This document shows positions 1 to 8,331 of a DNA stretch of 64,000 nt, piece after piece. The DNA comes from Campylobacter anatolicus (GTDB taxonomy: Bacteria > Campylobacterota > Campylobacteria > Campylobacterales > Campylobacteraceae), in contig NZ_JAGSSY010000002.1 in NCBI RefSeq assembly GCF_018145655.1, positions 372,001-436,000 on the forward strand. Reading direction: 5' to 3'. A program made the position numbers and the translations under genes. The notes under the pieces were generated by a model. That model saw nothing but the letters and a program-made list of their open reading frames with translations. It was not told the origin of the DNA and made no database searches. Every line of letters starts with the position of its first letter. Position 1 is the stretch's first letter.

Positions 1-959
1 CATATGCAAAACTTACAGATCTGCTTAAAGCGATGGAGCTTTTAAAGACTGAGCTTGAGATAAAAGCGAAAGAATTTAAAGATATTATAAAAATGGGTAG
101 AACAGAGCTTGAAGATGCTGTTCCTACAACACTTGGAAATACTTTTAACGCATTTGCAAGTTATATAAAAAGTGACATCGAAAAGATTACAGCAGCAAGA
201 GAGACTATGACATACCTAAATATGGGTGCAACAGCTATCGGAACTGGCATAAACTGCCATCCTGATTATAAATTTGTAGTTGAAAAAAAGCTAAGTGAGA
301 TAACTGGTGTAAATTACAAACCAGCCGAAGATTTTATAGCAGCCACTCAAGATACTGCGGATTTTGTGCATGTAAGTGGTGCGTTAAAAACCGCTGCTGT
401 TAGACTAAGTAAAATAGCAAATGACTTACGCCTTATGAACTCGGGTCCAAGATGCGGACTTGGTGAGATAAATTTACCACAAATGCAACCGGGTAGCTCT
501 ATAATGCCAGGCAAGGTAAATCCGGTCATAGCTGAAGTTGTTGGTGAGGCTTGCTATGAAGTTATCGGCAATGATGTAACTATTATGCTTTGTTCAGAGC
601 GTGGCGAGTTTGAGCTAAATGCATTTGAACCAGGTATCGCCTACGCACTATTTAACTCTATAAGCATACTTGAAAATGCGATGAAAACACTAGCTGAAAA
701 AGCTATCAGAAAACTCACTGCAAATCCTGAAGCTTGCCTAAAAGCAGTTCTTGGTTCAGTTGGCATAGTAACAGCATTTAACCCACATATAGGCTATGAA
801 AAATCAGCAAGTATAGCTAAAGAAGCCTTGCAAACTGGTAAAGCAGTTGGCGATATATGTTTAGAGCGTGGATACCTAAGTAAAGAGCAGATAGATAAAA
901 TTTTAGAGCCTAAGAATATGTTAAATCCTAGTATGGATAAAGATAGCATAGGTAAATAA
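1..959 (+). CDS. aspA: Aspartate ammonia-lyase, 3' part (5' end outside window)
   Basis: Deaminates aspartate to fumarate and ammonia in the cytoplasm, feeding fumarate respiration and amino-acid catabolism. The frame is already open at base 3, ahead of the first visible ATG at 33, so the gene is cut by the left edge; about 318 of the usual ~468 residues are present. The fumarase/aspartase signature GSSIMPGKVNP lies near base 490, and the segment TELEDAVPTTLG matches the substrate-binding region of aspartases. dcuA follows 140 bases downstream in the same direction, the usual Campylobacter arrangement coupling aspartate deamination to dicarboxylate exchange. Aspartase is preferred over fumarase C because of this pairing and the TELEDAVP segment. 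Confidence 0.93.
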   Translation, partial: YAKLTDLLKAMELLKTELEIKAKEFKDIIKMGRTELEDAVPTTLGNTFNAFASYIKSDIEKITAARETMTYLNMGATAIGTGINCHPDYKFVVEKKLSEITGVNYKPAEDFIAATQDTADFVHVSGALKTAAVRLSKIANDLRLMNSGPRCGLGEINLPQMQPGSSIMPGKVNPVIAEVVGEACYEVIGNDVTIMLCSERGEFELNAFEPGIAYALFNSISILENAMKTLAEKAIRKLTANPEACLKAVLGSVGIVTAFNPHIGYEKSASIAKEALQTGKAVGDICLERGYLSKEQIDKILEPKNMLNPSMDKDSIGK

Positions 960-1022
960 AAATTAATTATAAATTTAATAATTTAATTTAAAATTTTATA
1001 TTAAGTGCAATAAAATTCTGGC

Positions 1023-1060
1023 TTCAGATGGTGTTAAGATTGATTTAATTGCCATCTGAA
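1023..1060 (+). promoter_or_regulatory. Hairpin in the aspA-dcuA spacer
   Basis: Perfect 9-bp inverted repeat, TTCAGATGG at 1023-1031 and CCATCTGAA at 1052-1060, with a 20-base loop. No T-run follows, so it is not a clear terminator. It could be an mRNA-stabilising or processing hairpin that lets aspA and dcuA be expressed at different levels, or an operator; the sequence does not decide. Confidence 0.35.
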
Positions 1061-1099
1061 ATCTAAAATCTGAAATTAATTTTTTAAAAGGAGTAAGAT

Positions 1100-2443
1100 A
1101 TGGATATAATGCTGATTTTACAGATTATAGTCCTATTTGGGGGCATATACCTAGGTGTTAGACTAGGTGGTATGGGCGTTGGTTACGCAGGTGGTCTGGG
1201 TGTCATTGTTTTAGCGATGCTTGGTATGAAAGTAGAGATGAAGGGTATCCCTATGGATGTTATCCTTATCATTGCTTCTGTTATATCTGCTATTACGGCT
1301 ATGCAAGTGGCAGGGGGACTTGATTATTTGGTTCAAGTAGCATCTAAAATTTTACGTAAAAATCCAAAACAGATAAATATACTAGCACCGGTTGTTACAT
1401 ACCTGCTTACTATATTTGCAGGTACTGGGCATACTGCGTTTTCTATGTTACCAGTTATCACAGAGGTAGCAAAGGGTCAAAACATAAAACCATCGGCACC
1501 GTTAGCACTTTCTGTTGTATCTTCTCAAGTTGCCATTACAGCAAGCCCTATTTCAGCAGCATTTGTTGCTATGACTGGCGTATGTGAGCCTCTTGGTGTT
1601 GCTTATCCGACATTGCTTTTTATATGCATATCTACAACATTTGTAGCGATGATAGTTACTGCTCTTTTTGTAAATAAATTTTATGACCTTGACCTTTCAA
1701 AAGATCCTACATACCAAGATAGATTAGCAAGAGGTCTGGTCGCCGAGATTAAAGCCGAGGAGTATGCAGAGCCAAAACCATACGCAAAACGCTCAGTTAT
1801 GATATTTGGCATTGGCGTTTTAATCATCGTTGCTTACGCACTTGTTATATCAAAAAATATCGGACTAATAGAAAATCCAATCTTAACAAGAGATAACGCA
1901 ATCATTAGTTTTATGCTAACTATCGGCTTTTTGATAGCAGTTTTATGCAAGATCGACACTGGTAAGTTGCTCTCAACTAGCACTTTCCAAAGTGGTATGA
2001 ACGCTTGCATATGTGTTATCGGTATTGCTTGGCTTGGTACAACATTTGTTAATGGACACCTTGATTCTATTAAAGACATAGCTAAAGCGGTTGTTATAGA
2101 GTATCCATTTGTTCTTGCTATCGCGTTATATTTCCTAAGTTGTTTATTGTATTCACAAGCTGCAACCACAAGAGTTATGATGCCAGCTATAGCTGCTGCA
2201 CTTGGTATGACAAGTCCAGAAAACTCGCAAAATATCTGGATACTTGTAGCATCTTTTGCTGCTGTGTCAGGTTTGTTTGTCCTTCCTACATACCCTACAA
2301 CTTTGGGTGCTATAGCGATGGATGATACCGGTACAACAAGAGTTGGTAAATTTGTATTTAACCACTCATTCTTTATCCCTGGTACAATAATGGTCACTTT
2401 GTCTGTTATCTTGGGATTTTTAATAGCTCCAGTTTTGCTATAA
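1100..2443 (+). CDS. dcuA: Anaerobic C4-dicarboxylate transporter, DcuA/DcuB family
   Basis: Inner-membrane antiporter exchanging aspartate, fumarate or malate for succinate, the partner of aspartase and fumarate reductase in low-oxygen growth. The 447-residue product is strongly hydrophobic, with about ten to twelve membrane spans, and keeps Dcu-family stretches such as GTGHTAFSMLPVI (about residues 108-120) and SQVAITASPISAAF (about 142-155). AAAAGGAG lies just before the ATG. It follows aspA in the same direction and is closed by a strong terminator. DcuA is chosen over DcuB from the aspA linkage; the two paralogues cannot be firmly separated by sequence alone. Confidence 0.88.
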   Translation: MDIMLILQIIVLFGGIYLGVRLGGMGVGYAGGLGVIVLAMLGMKVEMKGIPMDVILIIASVISAITAMQVAGGLDYLVQVASKILRKNPKQINILAPVVTYLLTIFAGTGHTAFSMLPVITEVAKGQNIKPSAPLALSVVSSQVAITASPISAAFVAMTGVCEPLGVAYPTLLFICISTTFVAMIVTALFVNKFYDLDLSKDPTYQDRLARGLVAEIKAEEYAEPKPYAKRSVMIFGIGVLIIVAYALVISKNIGLIENPILTRDNAIISFMLTIGFLIAVLCKIDTGKLLSTSTFQSGMNACICVIGIAWLGTTFVNGHLDSIKDIAKAVVIEYPFVLAIALYFLSCLLYSQAATTRVMMPAIAAALGMTSPENSQNIWILVASFAAVSGLFVLPTYPTTLGAIAMDDTGTTRVGKFVFNHSFFIPGTIMVTLSVILGFLIAPVLL

Positions 2444-2451
2444 TAAATTTA

Positions 2452-2480
2452 ACCGAGAGAGCTTTCTCTCGGTATTTAAA
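2452..2480 (+). terminator. Rho-independent terminator after dcuA
   Basis: ACCGAGAGA at 2452-2460 pairs with TCTCTCGGT at 2465-2473 around a GCTT loop, followed by an AT-rich, T-containing tail. It ends the aspA-dcuA transcript. Confidence 0.85.
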
Positions 2481-2552
2481 TTTTTAATATTATTTAAAAT
2501 TTACCGATTTGATATTTAAAAGCTAAAATATCCTACTATTAAGGAGATTGCA

Positions 2553-2813
2553 ATGAAAAAGTTCGTATTAACTTTAGTTGTTTTTAGCTTTTTGTTTGTT
2601 ATTGGTGAAATAATAGAATGTAAAAAAGTGTAGTTATGATAGTCATTGCTACTTATCTTCCAAAGATAAATATAAAAGCAATGATAATAGTTTAAGATAC
2701 AAGAATGACTTTACTTAATTACAAAAGAATTTAATAAATTTGATAACAAAACTAATATGGTAAGTTTTATCAGTGAAAATAACCAAATAAATTTAAATAC
2801 TAATATTTTTTAA
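2553..2813 (+). pseudogene. Decayed small secreted protein gene (two frameshifts)
   Basis: An ATG at 2553 with AAGGAG at 2541-2546 opens a 26-codon frame beginning MKKFVLTLVVFSFLFVIG, a typical signal peptide, which stops at 2633. Coding-like sequence continues without stop in another frame from 2620 to 2712 (including KKCSYDSHCYLSSKDKYKS) and returns to the first frame from 2715 to the TAA at 2811-2813 (including KEFNKFDNKTNMVSFI). Rejoined, it would be a secreted protein of about 86 residues with a Cys pair. I recognise no family. The alternative is a functional 26-residue peptide followed by noise. A sequencing error is less likely because two independent shifts are needed. Confidence 0.4.
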
Positions 2814-2866
2814 TCTGCTTAAAATAATTTTTATTACATTAGATAATGATAATATTTGACTTAGTA

Positions 2867-3456
2867 GTTACTGCATTTATAGATAGCTTATATAAGGATA
2901 TCGTATGTGGATGAAATTTTAAATGCCGATAGTGATAAAATAGCATAAAATGGGGTATAAGTATGTAAATTTAAAGTTTAGTCAAAGTAGCTTCTAAAAT
3001 CAAGATCTTGTTTGCTTTGAGTCGATTGATTTGTGTATGCTAAATGACTACTTGCAAAGTAAAGTAAGCGATAATGCGATAATGTTGCAAGCTTGTATGA
3101 AATTTTAAGCCAAACTATTAGCAACAATAAGTCCTTTAACGGCAAACTAACTCAGCTTGAGGTTGCTACTCGTTAAGATAGATAGTATAAATTCGGTATT
3201 AAAATATTGCTTATGATAGAGCATATGAGATTTATAAAGTAAAATAGCTGATAAATGTCATAGATCTAACCGGCTAGCAATGTAAAGCAATAGATAAGGT
3301 AGGTACTTTAGCTCAAATGGCCTATCATGATTTAAAGTTTCTATAGTAGAAAGTTAAGATAGCAATGAAACTAATGCATTAAATTTCAAATCTAAAAATA
3401 AAAATAATAAACAAACTCAAGAGCTATTAAATAAATTTACAGAGTTAGCACTTTAA
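2867..3456 (+). pseudogene. Heavily decayed gene of unknown family
   Basis: No intact frame, but adjacent open stretches with coding-like composition follow one another in changing frames: 2867-2911, 2904-2948 (VDEILNADSDKIA), 2950-3108 with an in-frame TAA at 2995 (MGYKYVNLKFSQSSF, then ESIDLCMLNDYLQSKVSDN), 3090-3176 (SLYEILSQTISNNKSFNGK), 3203-3346 with TAGs at 3245 and 3275 (AYDRAYEIYK, KVGTLAQMAYHDLKF), and 3358-3456 (KQTQELLNKFTELAL). This pattern fits a gene of roughly 190 codons broken by several frameshifts and stops. The family is not recognised; the product would be helical and soluble. The stretch from 3457 to the psrA promoter is plain AT-rich DNA. Confidence 0.45.
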
Positions 3457-3718
3457 TATAAAGTGATATAAATATAACAAAAAGATATTTTATGCATTAA
3501 GTAAAAAGAGTAATTTTTGGCTATTTACATGGATAATTAGTCTAATTTTGATAATAATTTTAAACATTTTTTAATAAATTTATATATTAAAATTCAAATT
3601 TTAACCCCATATTTTAACTAAAATTTGATCTGTATTAAAATTTTTTATCAAACAATTTATAAATTTATAAGTTTAAATTTTATAATTAAGTTTTTACCTT
3701 ATTTTTACGTAAATACTG

Positions 3719-3724
3719 TAAAAT
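3719..3724 (+). promoter_or_regulatory. Candidate -10 element for psrA
   Basis: TAAAAT preceded by TG (extended -10) lies 33 bases before the psrA ATG in a T-rich tract, as is usual for Campylobacter sigma-70 promoters, which lack a fixed -35 box. A second possible -10, TATAAT, lies at 3681-3686. Prediction only. Confidence 0.35.
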
Positions 3725-3757
3725 AAAATTAATTTTTTAGATTTAAGGAGGGATAAG

Positions 3758-6037
3758 ATGAATAAATCTAGAAGAAGATTTCTTAAAGTCGGTGCTGGTG
3801 CTGGTGCATTGGCAACCTGTCTTACGCCTGGAAGTCTTGGTGCTGTTGGTGCTAGGGCTTTACAGGGAAGTGAAAATTTTACATGTAGTTTTTGTGAGAT
3901 GTGCTCTACTCGTTGTCCGATCGAAGCACGCGTTATAGATGGCAAAAATGTCTTTATACAAGGCAATCATAATGCTGGTTCAACATCAGTATGTGCGCGT
4001 GGCGGAGCAGGACACAACCAGCTTTATGATCCAGAGCGTATCGTAAAACCACTTATTAGAGTTGGTGAGCGTGGAGAGGGCAAGTGGAGAGAGGCGAGTT
4101 GGGACGAAGCATTAAATTTAGTCGCTACAAAGATGAGTGAAATAAAACAAAAATATGGGGCACAAAGCTTTGTTTTTACTGCTAAATCAAGCCAAACACA
4201 CAAGCTTATGGTAAGCTTTGCTAGTGCTTATGGATCACCAAATTGCTTTTCACACTTCTCTTGCTGTCCGATCACATACCAAATGGTCTGCGAACATATG
4301 TATGGTATCGCAAAGTTAAAACGAGACTTCTCAAACGCAAAATATATTGTAAATTTTGGACATAACCTTTTTGAAGGTATCGTCATTTCAGACGCGAAAA
4401 AGTTGGCTAAATTTGCTGATAAAAAAGATACAAAATTGCTCGTGCTTGAGCCACGCTTTAGTGTCGTCGCGGCCAAGGCTGATGAATGGCTACCAGTAAA
4501 GCCTGGCACAGATATAGCCTTTGTTATGGCACTTATAAACACTTGGATCAAAAATGGTACTTACAATAAAGAATTCATAGAAAAATTTACTATTGGCTTT
4601 GATAAGATCATCGAAGATACCAAAGATACAACCCCACAATGGCAAGAGAGCATCACCGGTATACCTGCAGCGACAGTTGAACGCATAGCAGCTGAAATTT
4701 GGGCTGCTGCACCAAGGGTCATCATCGACTTTGGGCATAAGACAACTACTACAAAAGCCGAATATATGCGGACTAAAGCAATAATGGTCGCAAATGCGAT
4801 GATGGGTAACTGGGAAGTTAAGGGTGGTTTGTTTGGTGGTAAAAATGCTAAGACATTTAATAAACTAACTGGCACGAGTGATTTCCCAGAGCTTAGTAAC
4901 CCTGATAAAGAATTTAAATTACCAAAAGTGCAACGCCTTGACTTTGCTGGTGAAGATGGAAAGCATAAATTTGTCAGTAACAAACACGGTGTTTTGATGG
5001 ATATAGCAGATGCTATTTTAAATGAAAAGCCTTACCCTATAAAAGGCTGGTTTAATATTCGATTTAACCATCTCATAAACGTTGCTGGGACACAAAAGAG
5101 CATAGAAGCTCTTAAAAAGCTTGATTTTATCGTAGTGAGCGATATATATCTAAATGATATGGCAACATTTGCTGATGTTGTGTTGCCTGAGAGTACGTAT
5201 TTAGAACGTGATGAGGGTATTGAAGATAAATCAGGTCAAAAACCAGCCTATATGATACGCAATAAGATCGTAGAACCGATCGGTGATACGAAAGACGGAC
5301 TAAGTATATTTAGAGAGCTTGCTCGTAAAATGAAAATCGATGAACTTTATAAATACAACGATATGCGTGAGTGGCGTATGCAACAGGTTAAAGGAAATGT
5401 TGAACTTTTAACTGCTCTTGAAAAGAACGGCTATATCACGTGGAAAGTGCCTGGTATCTTATACCGCGAAAAGGGCTCAGTTGCTAAATTTGTAGAGAAG
5501 TATCCTAATGCTATGCAGTTTGTTGGCGAGAATGGACTTATGGACGATATGGCGAGATTAAAGACAAAAAGTGGCAAGATTGAGCTGTTTAAAGAAGATG
5601 TAGAGGCTCAGTTTCCTGGATATGGTGGACTAAATTTTAAAGATATAGATGTTTATGATGGACACGAGCTTTGCTTGATGAGCGGTAAAACGCCGATACA
5701 CACAAACGGACATACTCAAAATGTACCATTTTTACACGATATGATGAGCGAATCGCCTATTTGGATACATCCAAAAACTGCCGAGCGTAAGAGCTTAAAA
5801 GATGGCGACTTGGTTTATCTGCAAAATAAATTTGGTAAGCAAAAAGGTAAAATAATGCTAACACAAGGCATCCGTGAGGATACGCTGTTTGTCTATCATG
5901 GATTTGGGCATATCACACCAGGAGCTACTCGTGCAAATGGTTTAGGTGTAAATTCTAGTGTCCTTTTAAATCCAGCCGAAGGACCAGTTGCAGCGACTAT
6001 GGTTACAAATGTTGGCGTGGATATAGTTAAGGCATAA
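3758..6037 (+). CDS. psrA: Polysulfide/thiosulfate reductase, molybdopterin catalytic subunit
   Basis: Periplasmic molybdoenzyme of the DMSO-reductase superfamily that reduces polysulfide or thiosulfate at a molybdenum bis-MGD centre. The 759-residue length fits PsrA and PhsA. The N-terminus MNKSRRRFLKVGAGAGAL is a Tat signal. An N-terminal [4Fe-4S] site is visible as Cys46, Cys49, Cys53 and Cys79 (CEMCSTRC, then VCARGGAG). The Cys pair 169-170 in HFSCCPIT probably supplies the Mo ligand. A molydopterin dinucleotide-binding domain occupies the C-terminus. AAGGAGG precedes the ATG. Genes for the Fe-S and membrane subunits follow at once, so the complex should take electrons from quinol. Whether sulfur, thiosulfate or tetrathionate is the true substrate cannot be read from sequence; phsA is the alternative name. 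Confidence 0.88.
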   Translation: MNKSRRRFLKVGAGAGALATCLTPGSLGAVGARALQGSENFTCSFCEMCSTRCPIEARVIDGKNVFIQGNHNAGSTSVCARGGAGHNQLYDPERIVKPLIRVGERGEGKWREASWDEALNLVATKMSEIKQKYGAQSFVFTAKSSQTHKLMVSFASAYGSPNCFSHFSCCPITYQMVCEHMYGIAKLKRDFSNAKYIVNFGHNLFEGIVISDAKKLAKFADKKDTKLLVLEPRFSVVAAKADEWLPVKPGTDIAFVMALINTWIKNGTYNKEFIEKFTIGFDKIIEDTKDTTPQWQESITGIPAATVERIAAEIWAAAPRVIIDFGHKTTTTKAEYMRTKAIMVANAMMGNWEVKGGLFGGKNAKTFNKLTGTSDFPELSNPDKEFKLPKVQRLDFAGEDGKHKFVSNKHGVLMDIADAILNEKPYPIKGWFNIRFNHLINVAGTQKSIEALKKLDFIVVSDIYLNDMATFADVVLPESTYLERDEGIEDKSGQKPAYMIRNKIVEPIGDTKDGLSIFRELARKMKIDELYKYNDMREWRMQQVKGNVELLTALEKNGYITWKVPGILYREKGSVAKFVEKYPNAMQFVGENGLMDDMARLKTKSGKIELFKEDVEAQFPGYGGLNFKDIDVYDGHELCLMSGKTPIHTNGHTQNVPFLHDMMSESPIWIHPKTAERKSLKDGDLVYLQNKFGKQKGKIMLTQGIREDTLFVYHGFGHITPGATRANGLGVNSSVLLNPAEGPVAATMVTNVGVDIVKA

Positions 6038-6047
6038 GGGGGTTAAA

Positions 6048-6626
6048 ATGAGTAATAATGTAAAAAAATATATGATGATACACGATGAAAATTTATGTAT
6101 TGGCTGTCAGGGCTGTTCGGTAGCATGTAGAAGCGAAAATGGCGTTCCTATGGGTGTTTATCGTCTGCAAGTGCATTCAAAAGTAAGCGGAGAGTTTCCA
6201 AATTTAAAGATGGATTTTATACGCCAAAGCTGTGTTATGTGTGAAGATAGTCCATGCGTAGATGTCTGCCCTACCGGAGCAAGCTTTAAAACCAAAGAGG
6301 GCATCACATTATTAGATCATCGCACTTGTGTAAGCTGTAAATACTGTATCTTAGCCTGTCCTTATGACGCTAGGTTTGTTGAGCCTGATACTGGCGAGAT
6401 AGGCAAATGTACTTTCTGCTACGAGACGCGTTTAGCAAAAGGCGAGCAGCCAGCGTGTGTAACGGTGTGTCCGACTGACGCACTCATTTTTGGTGATTTA
6501 AACGATGAAACCTCAGAAGTTTCTAAAATTTTAAAAGAGAAAAAATACTATCTACCAAAGGCGGAGCTAAATACTCATCCGCAACTAGCTATGATAGCAA
6601 ACCGCAAAGGAGGACACAATGAATAA
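6048..6626 (+). CDS. psrB: Polysulfide/thiosulfate reductase, 4Fe-4S electron-transfer subunit
   Basis: Carries electrons from the membrane subunit to the molybdenum subunit on the periplasmic side. The 192-residue protein has four cysteine clusters typical of DmsB/PsrB/NrfC proteins: CIGCQGCSVAC (about residues 17-27), CVMCEDSPCVDVCP, CVSCKYCILACP, and a split CTFC...PACVTVCP, enough for four [4Fe-4S] clusters. It has no signal peptide, as expected for a subunit exported together with the Tat-dependent catalytic partner. It starts 10 bases after psrA and overlaps the next gene by 8 bases, so translation is probably coupled. Confidence 0.9.
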   Translation: MSNNVKKYMMIHDENLCIGCQGCSVACRSENGVPMGVYRLQVHSKVSGEFPNLKMDFIRQSCVMCEDSPCVDVCPTGASFKTKEGITLLDHRTCVSCKYCILACPYDARFVEPDTGEIGKCTFCYETRLAKGEQPACVTVCPTDALIFGDLNDETSEVSKILKEKKYYLPKAELNTHPQLAMIANRKGGHNE

Positions 6627-7593
6627 TATGTGGGGAAGTATGGCTCAATACACCGAGATTTACTGGCCGTGGCCGATAGCGATTTATCTATTTTTAGCAG
6701 GGCTTTCAGCGGGTGCTATGATGGTGGCGATTAAGCTTAGATGGAAGCTTATTGATCCAAATGCTGTTAGTGCTGAATCTAAATTTGATGCTTGTTTTAA
6801 GGCAGCAACTATCATCGCACCCATAACGATATGTATCGGACTTTCACTTTTAGTGTTTGATCTTGGTAAGCCACTTAACTTTTATTGGATACTTTTAAAG
6901 TATAACTTCACCTCTGTAATGTCAATAGGTGTTGCTTTGTTGCTTGTTTATACGCCATTTGCGTTTGCTTATTTGCTCGTTGCATTTGCTCCACAGATAA
7001 AGTCAATGAATATAGGTCTTTTAAACGGCTTATCAAATTTGATGTTACGCCCACTATTGCTTAAATTTATAGAAATTTTACTATTTATCCTAGCGATTGG
7101 CGTTGGTGTTTATACAGGATTTTTACTAAGTGCGGTGCATAAACTGCCACTTTGGGATACACCGATACTACCGATACTATTTTTAGTTTCAGGATTTAGC
7201 TCAGGTATAGCTGCTAGTGTGCTTGGCGGTATGCTTTTGTTTAAAAAAGATGTTGATAGACATATAGTTGCAAGCTTGCTTAAATTTGATCTTATTACGA
7301 TAGTGTGTGAGTTGGTTCTTTTGGGTGTCTTGTTTGCTCTTATGTTTGGTGGAAATGAAGCGAGTGTTGCAGTAGCAAAGAGTGTGTTAAGCAGTAGCTA
7401 TCTATCTCAAATTTTCTGGTTTGGGGTTATTGGAGTAGGGCTTATACTGCCTATCATTATTGATTTTACTGCACTAAAAGGACACGCGTATAAACCAGCT
7501 GTGATTATTTTTAACACTCTTATTGTAATCACAGGAGTAATTTTGCTAAGATATTATATAGTTTATGCTGGACAAATTTTTACAGGTGCTTAA
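6619..7593 (+). CDS. psrC: NrfD/PsrC-type quinol-oxidising membrane subunit
   Basis: Integral membrane anchor of the complex; PsrC proteins oxidise menaquinol near the periplasmic face and pass electrons to PsrB. The 324-residue product has about eight hydrophobic spans and matches the length of Wolinella PsrC (just over 310). The N-terminal region includes WPWPIAIYLFLAGLSAGA, a conserved NrfD-family first span. AGGAGG lies just before the ATG, inside the end of psrB. It is the last gene of the operon and is followed by a hairpin at 7596-7619. Confidence 0.88.
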   Translation: MNNMWGSMAQYTEIYWPWPIAIYLFLAGLSAGAMMVAIKLRWKLIDPNAVSAESKFDACFKAATIIAPITICIGLSLLVFDLGKPLNFYWILLKYNFTSVMSIGVALLLVYTPFAFAYLLVAFAPQIKSMNIGLLNGLSNLMLRPLLLKFIEILLFILAIGVGVYTGFLLSAVHKLPLWDTPILPILFLVSGFSSGIAASVLGGMLLFKKDVDRHIVASLLKFDLITIVCELVLLGVLFALMFGGNEASVAVAKSVLSSSYLSQIFWFGVIGVGLILPIIIDFTALKGHAYKPAVIIFNTLIVITGVILLRYYIVYAGQIFTGA

Positions 7594-7595
7594 AA

Positions 7596-7619
7596 TTTGG
7601 GCGTTTTATGACGCCCAAA
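7596..7619 (+). terminator. Hairpin after psrC
   Basis: TTTGGGCGT at 7596-7604 pairs with ACGCCCAAA at 7611-7619 around a six-base loop. The stem is strong but the T-tract is weak, so it may be a partial terminator that lowers read-through into the regulator gene 40 bases on, or a stabiliser of the psr mRNA. Confidence 0.55.
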
Positions 7620-7662
7620 GATCCTTAAAATTACATTTCATATAAATTTAAGAGGGGAATAT

Positions 7663-8331
7663 TTGAAAATTTTACTTTTAGAAGATGACGTTCAATTTTG
7701 TGAGAGCGTATGCGAATATCTGCAAGGGCTTGGTTATGACGTAGATACGGTCAATGATGGACAGGTAGCTTGCGATAAGATAGTAGCAAATTTTTACCAT
7801 CTTTTTATACTTGATGTCAAGGTGCCATATTTAAGTGGATTTGAAGTGATAAAATACATCAAAAATTTAGGTTTAGATACACCGATAATGATAATGACTT
7901 CGCTTATAGATGTCAATGATATGGCAATAGGATATGAGCTTGGTTGTAACGAATACCTAAAAAAGCCATTTGAATTAGCCGAGCTTAAACTCCGTGTTGG
8001 TGAGCTTATGAGAAAATATTATAGCCTTGATGATAAAAATATCATCATTTTAGGTGGCGGTTTTGAGTTTAATACCGCTAGTAAAATTTTACAAAAAGAT
8101 GGCATGGATGTTGGACTTAGTGCGAAAGAGCTTGAGCTAGTTGAATGCTTGATAATGCATCTAAATCGCTATGTTAGTATGGAAGATATAAGAGATCAAG
8201 TATGGAGAGACAAAGAGATAGATTCAGCTGATATTCGTATGCATGTTCTAAAAATTCGTCAAAAAACTTCAAATGATTTTATTATCTCAAAAAGGCGGAT
8301 CGGCTACAAAATAGATGCAAAAAAGCTTTAA
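7663..8331 (+). CDS. Two-component response regulator, OmpR/PhoB family
   Basis: DNA-binding regulator of 222 residues. The N-terminal receiver has the acidic pair in LLLEDDV, the phosphorylated Asp51 in LFILDVKVP, and the conserved Lys101 in YLKKPF. The C-terminal half is a winged helix of the trans_reg_C type (VSMEDIRDQVW, then DIRMHVLKIRQK). The start is TTG at 7663 with GAGGGG seven bases ahead; no ATG fits the domain start. It overlaps the kinase gene by 17 bases. Its position directly behind psrABC suggests it controls that operon or senses a related respiratory substrate, which is inference. Confidence 0.9.
   Translation: MKILLLEDDVQFCESVCEYLQGLGYDVDTVNDGQVACDKIVANFYHLFILDVKVPYLSGFEVIKYIKNLGLDTPIMIMTSLIDVNDMAIGYELGCNEYLKKPFELAELKLRVGELMRKYYSLDDKNIIILGGGFEFNTASKILQKDGMDVGLSAKELELVECLIMHLNRYVSMEDIRDQVWRDKEIDSADIRMHVLKIRQKTSNDFIISKRRIGYKIDAKKL

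Noticed and set aside
1834-2397. 187-codon open frame on the minus strand
   Set aside because: Lies wholly inside dcuA, antisense to it, with no ribosome site and a shadow composition.
4561-4983. 140-codon minus-strand frame inside psrA
   Set aside because: Shadow of the molybdoenzyme gene; no start signal.
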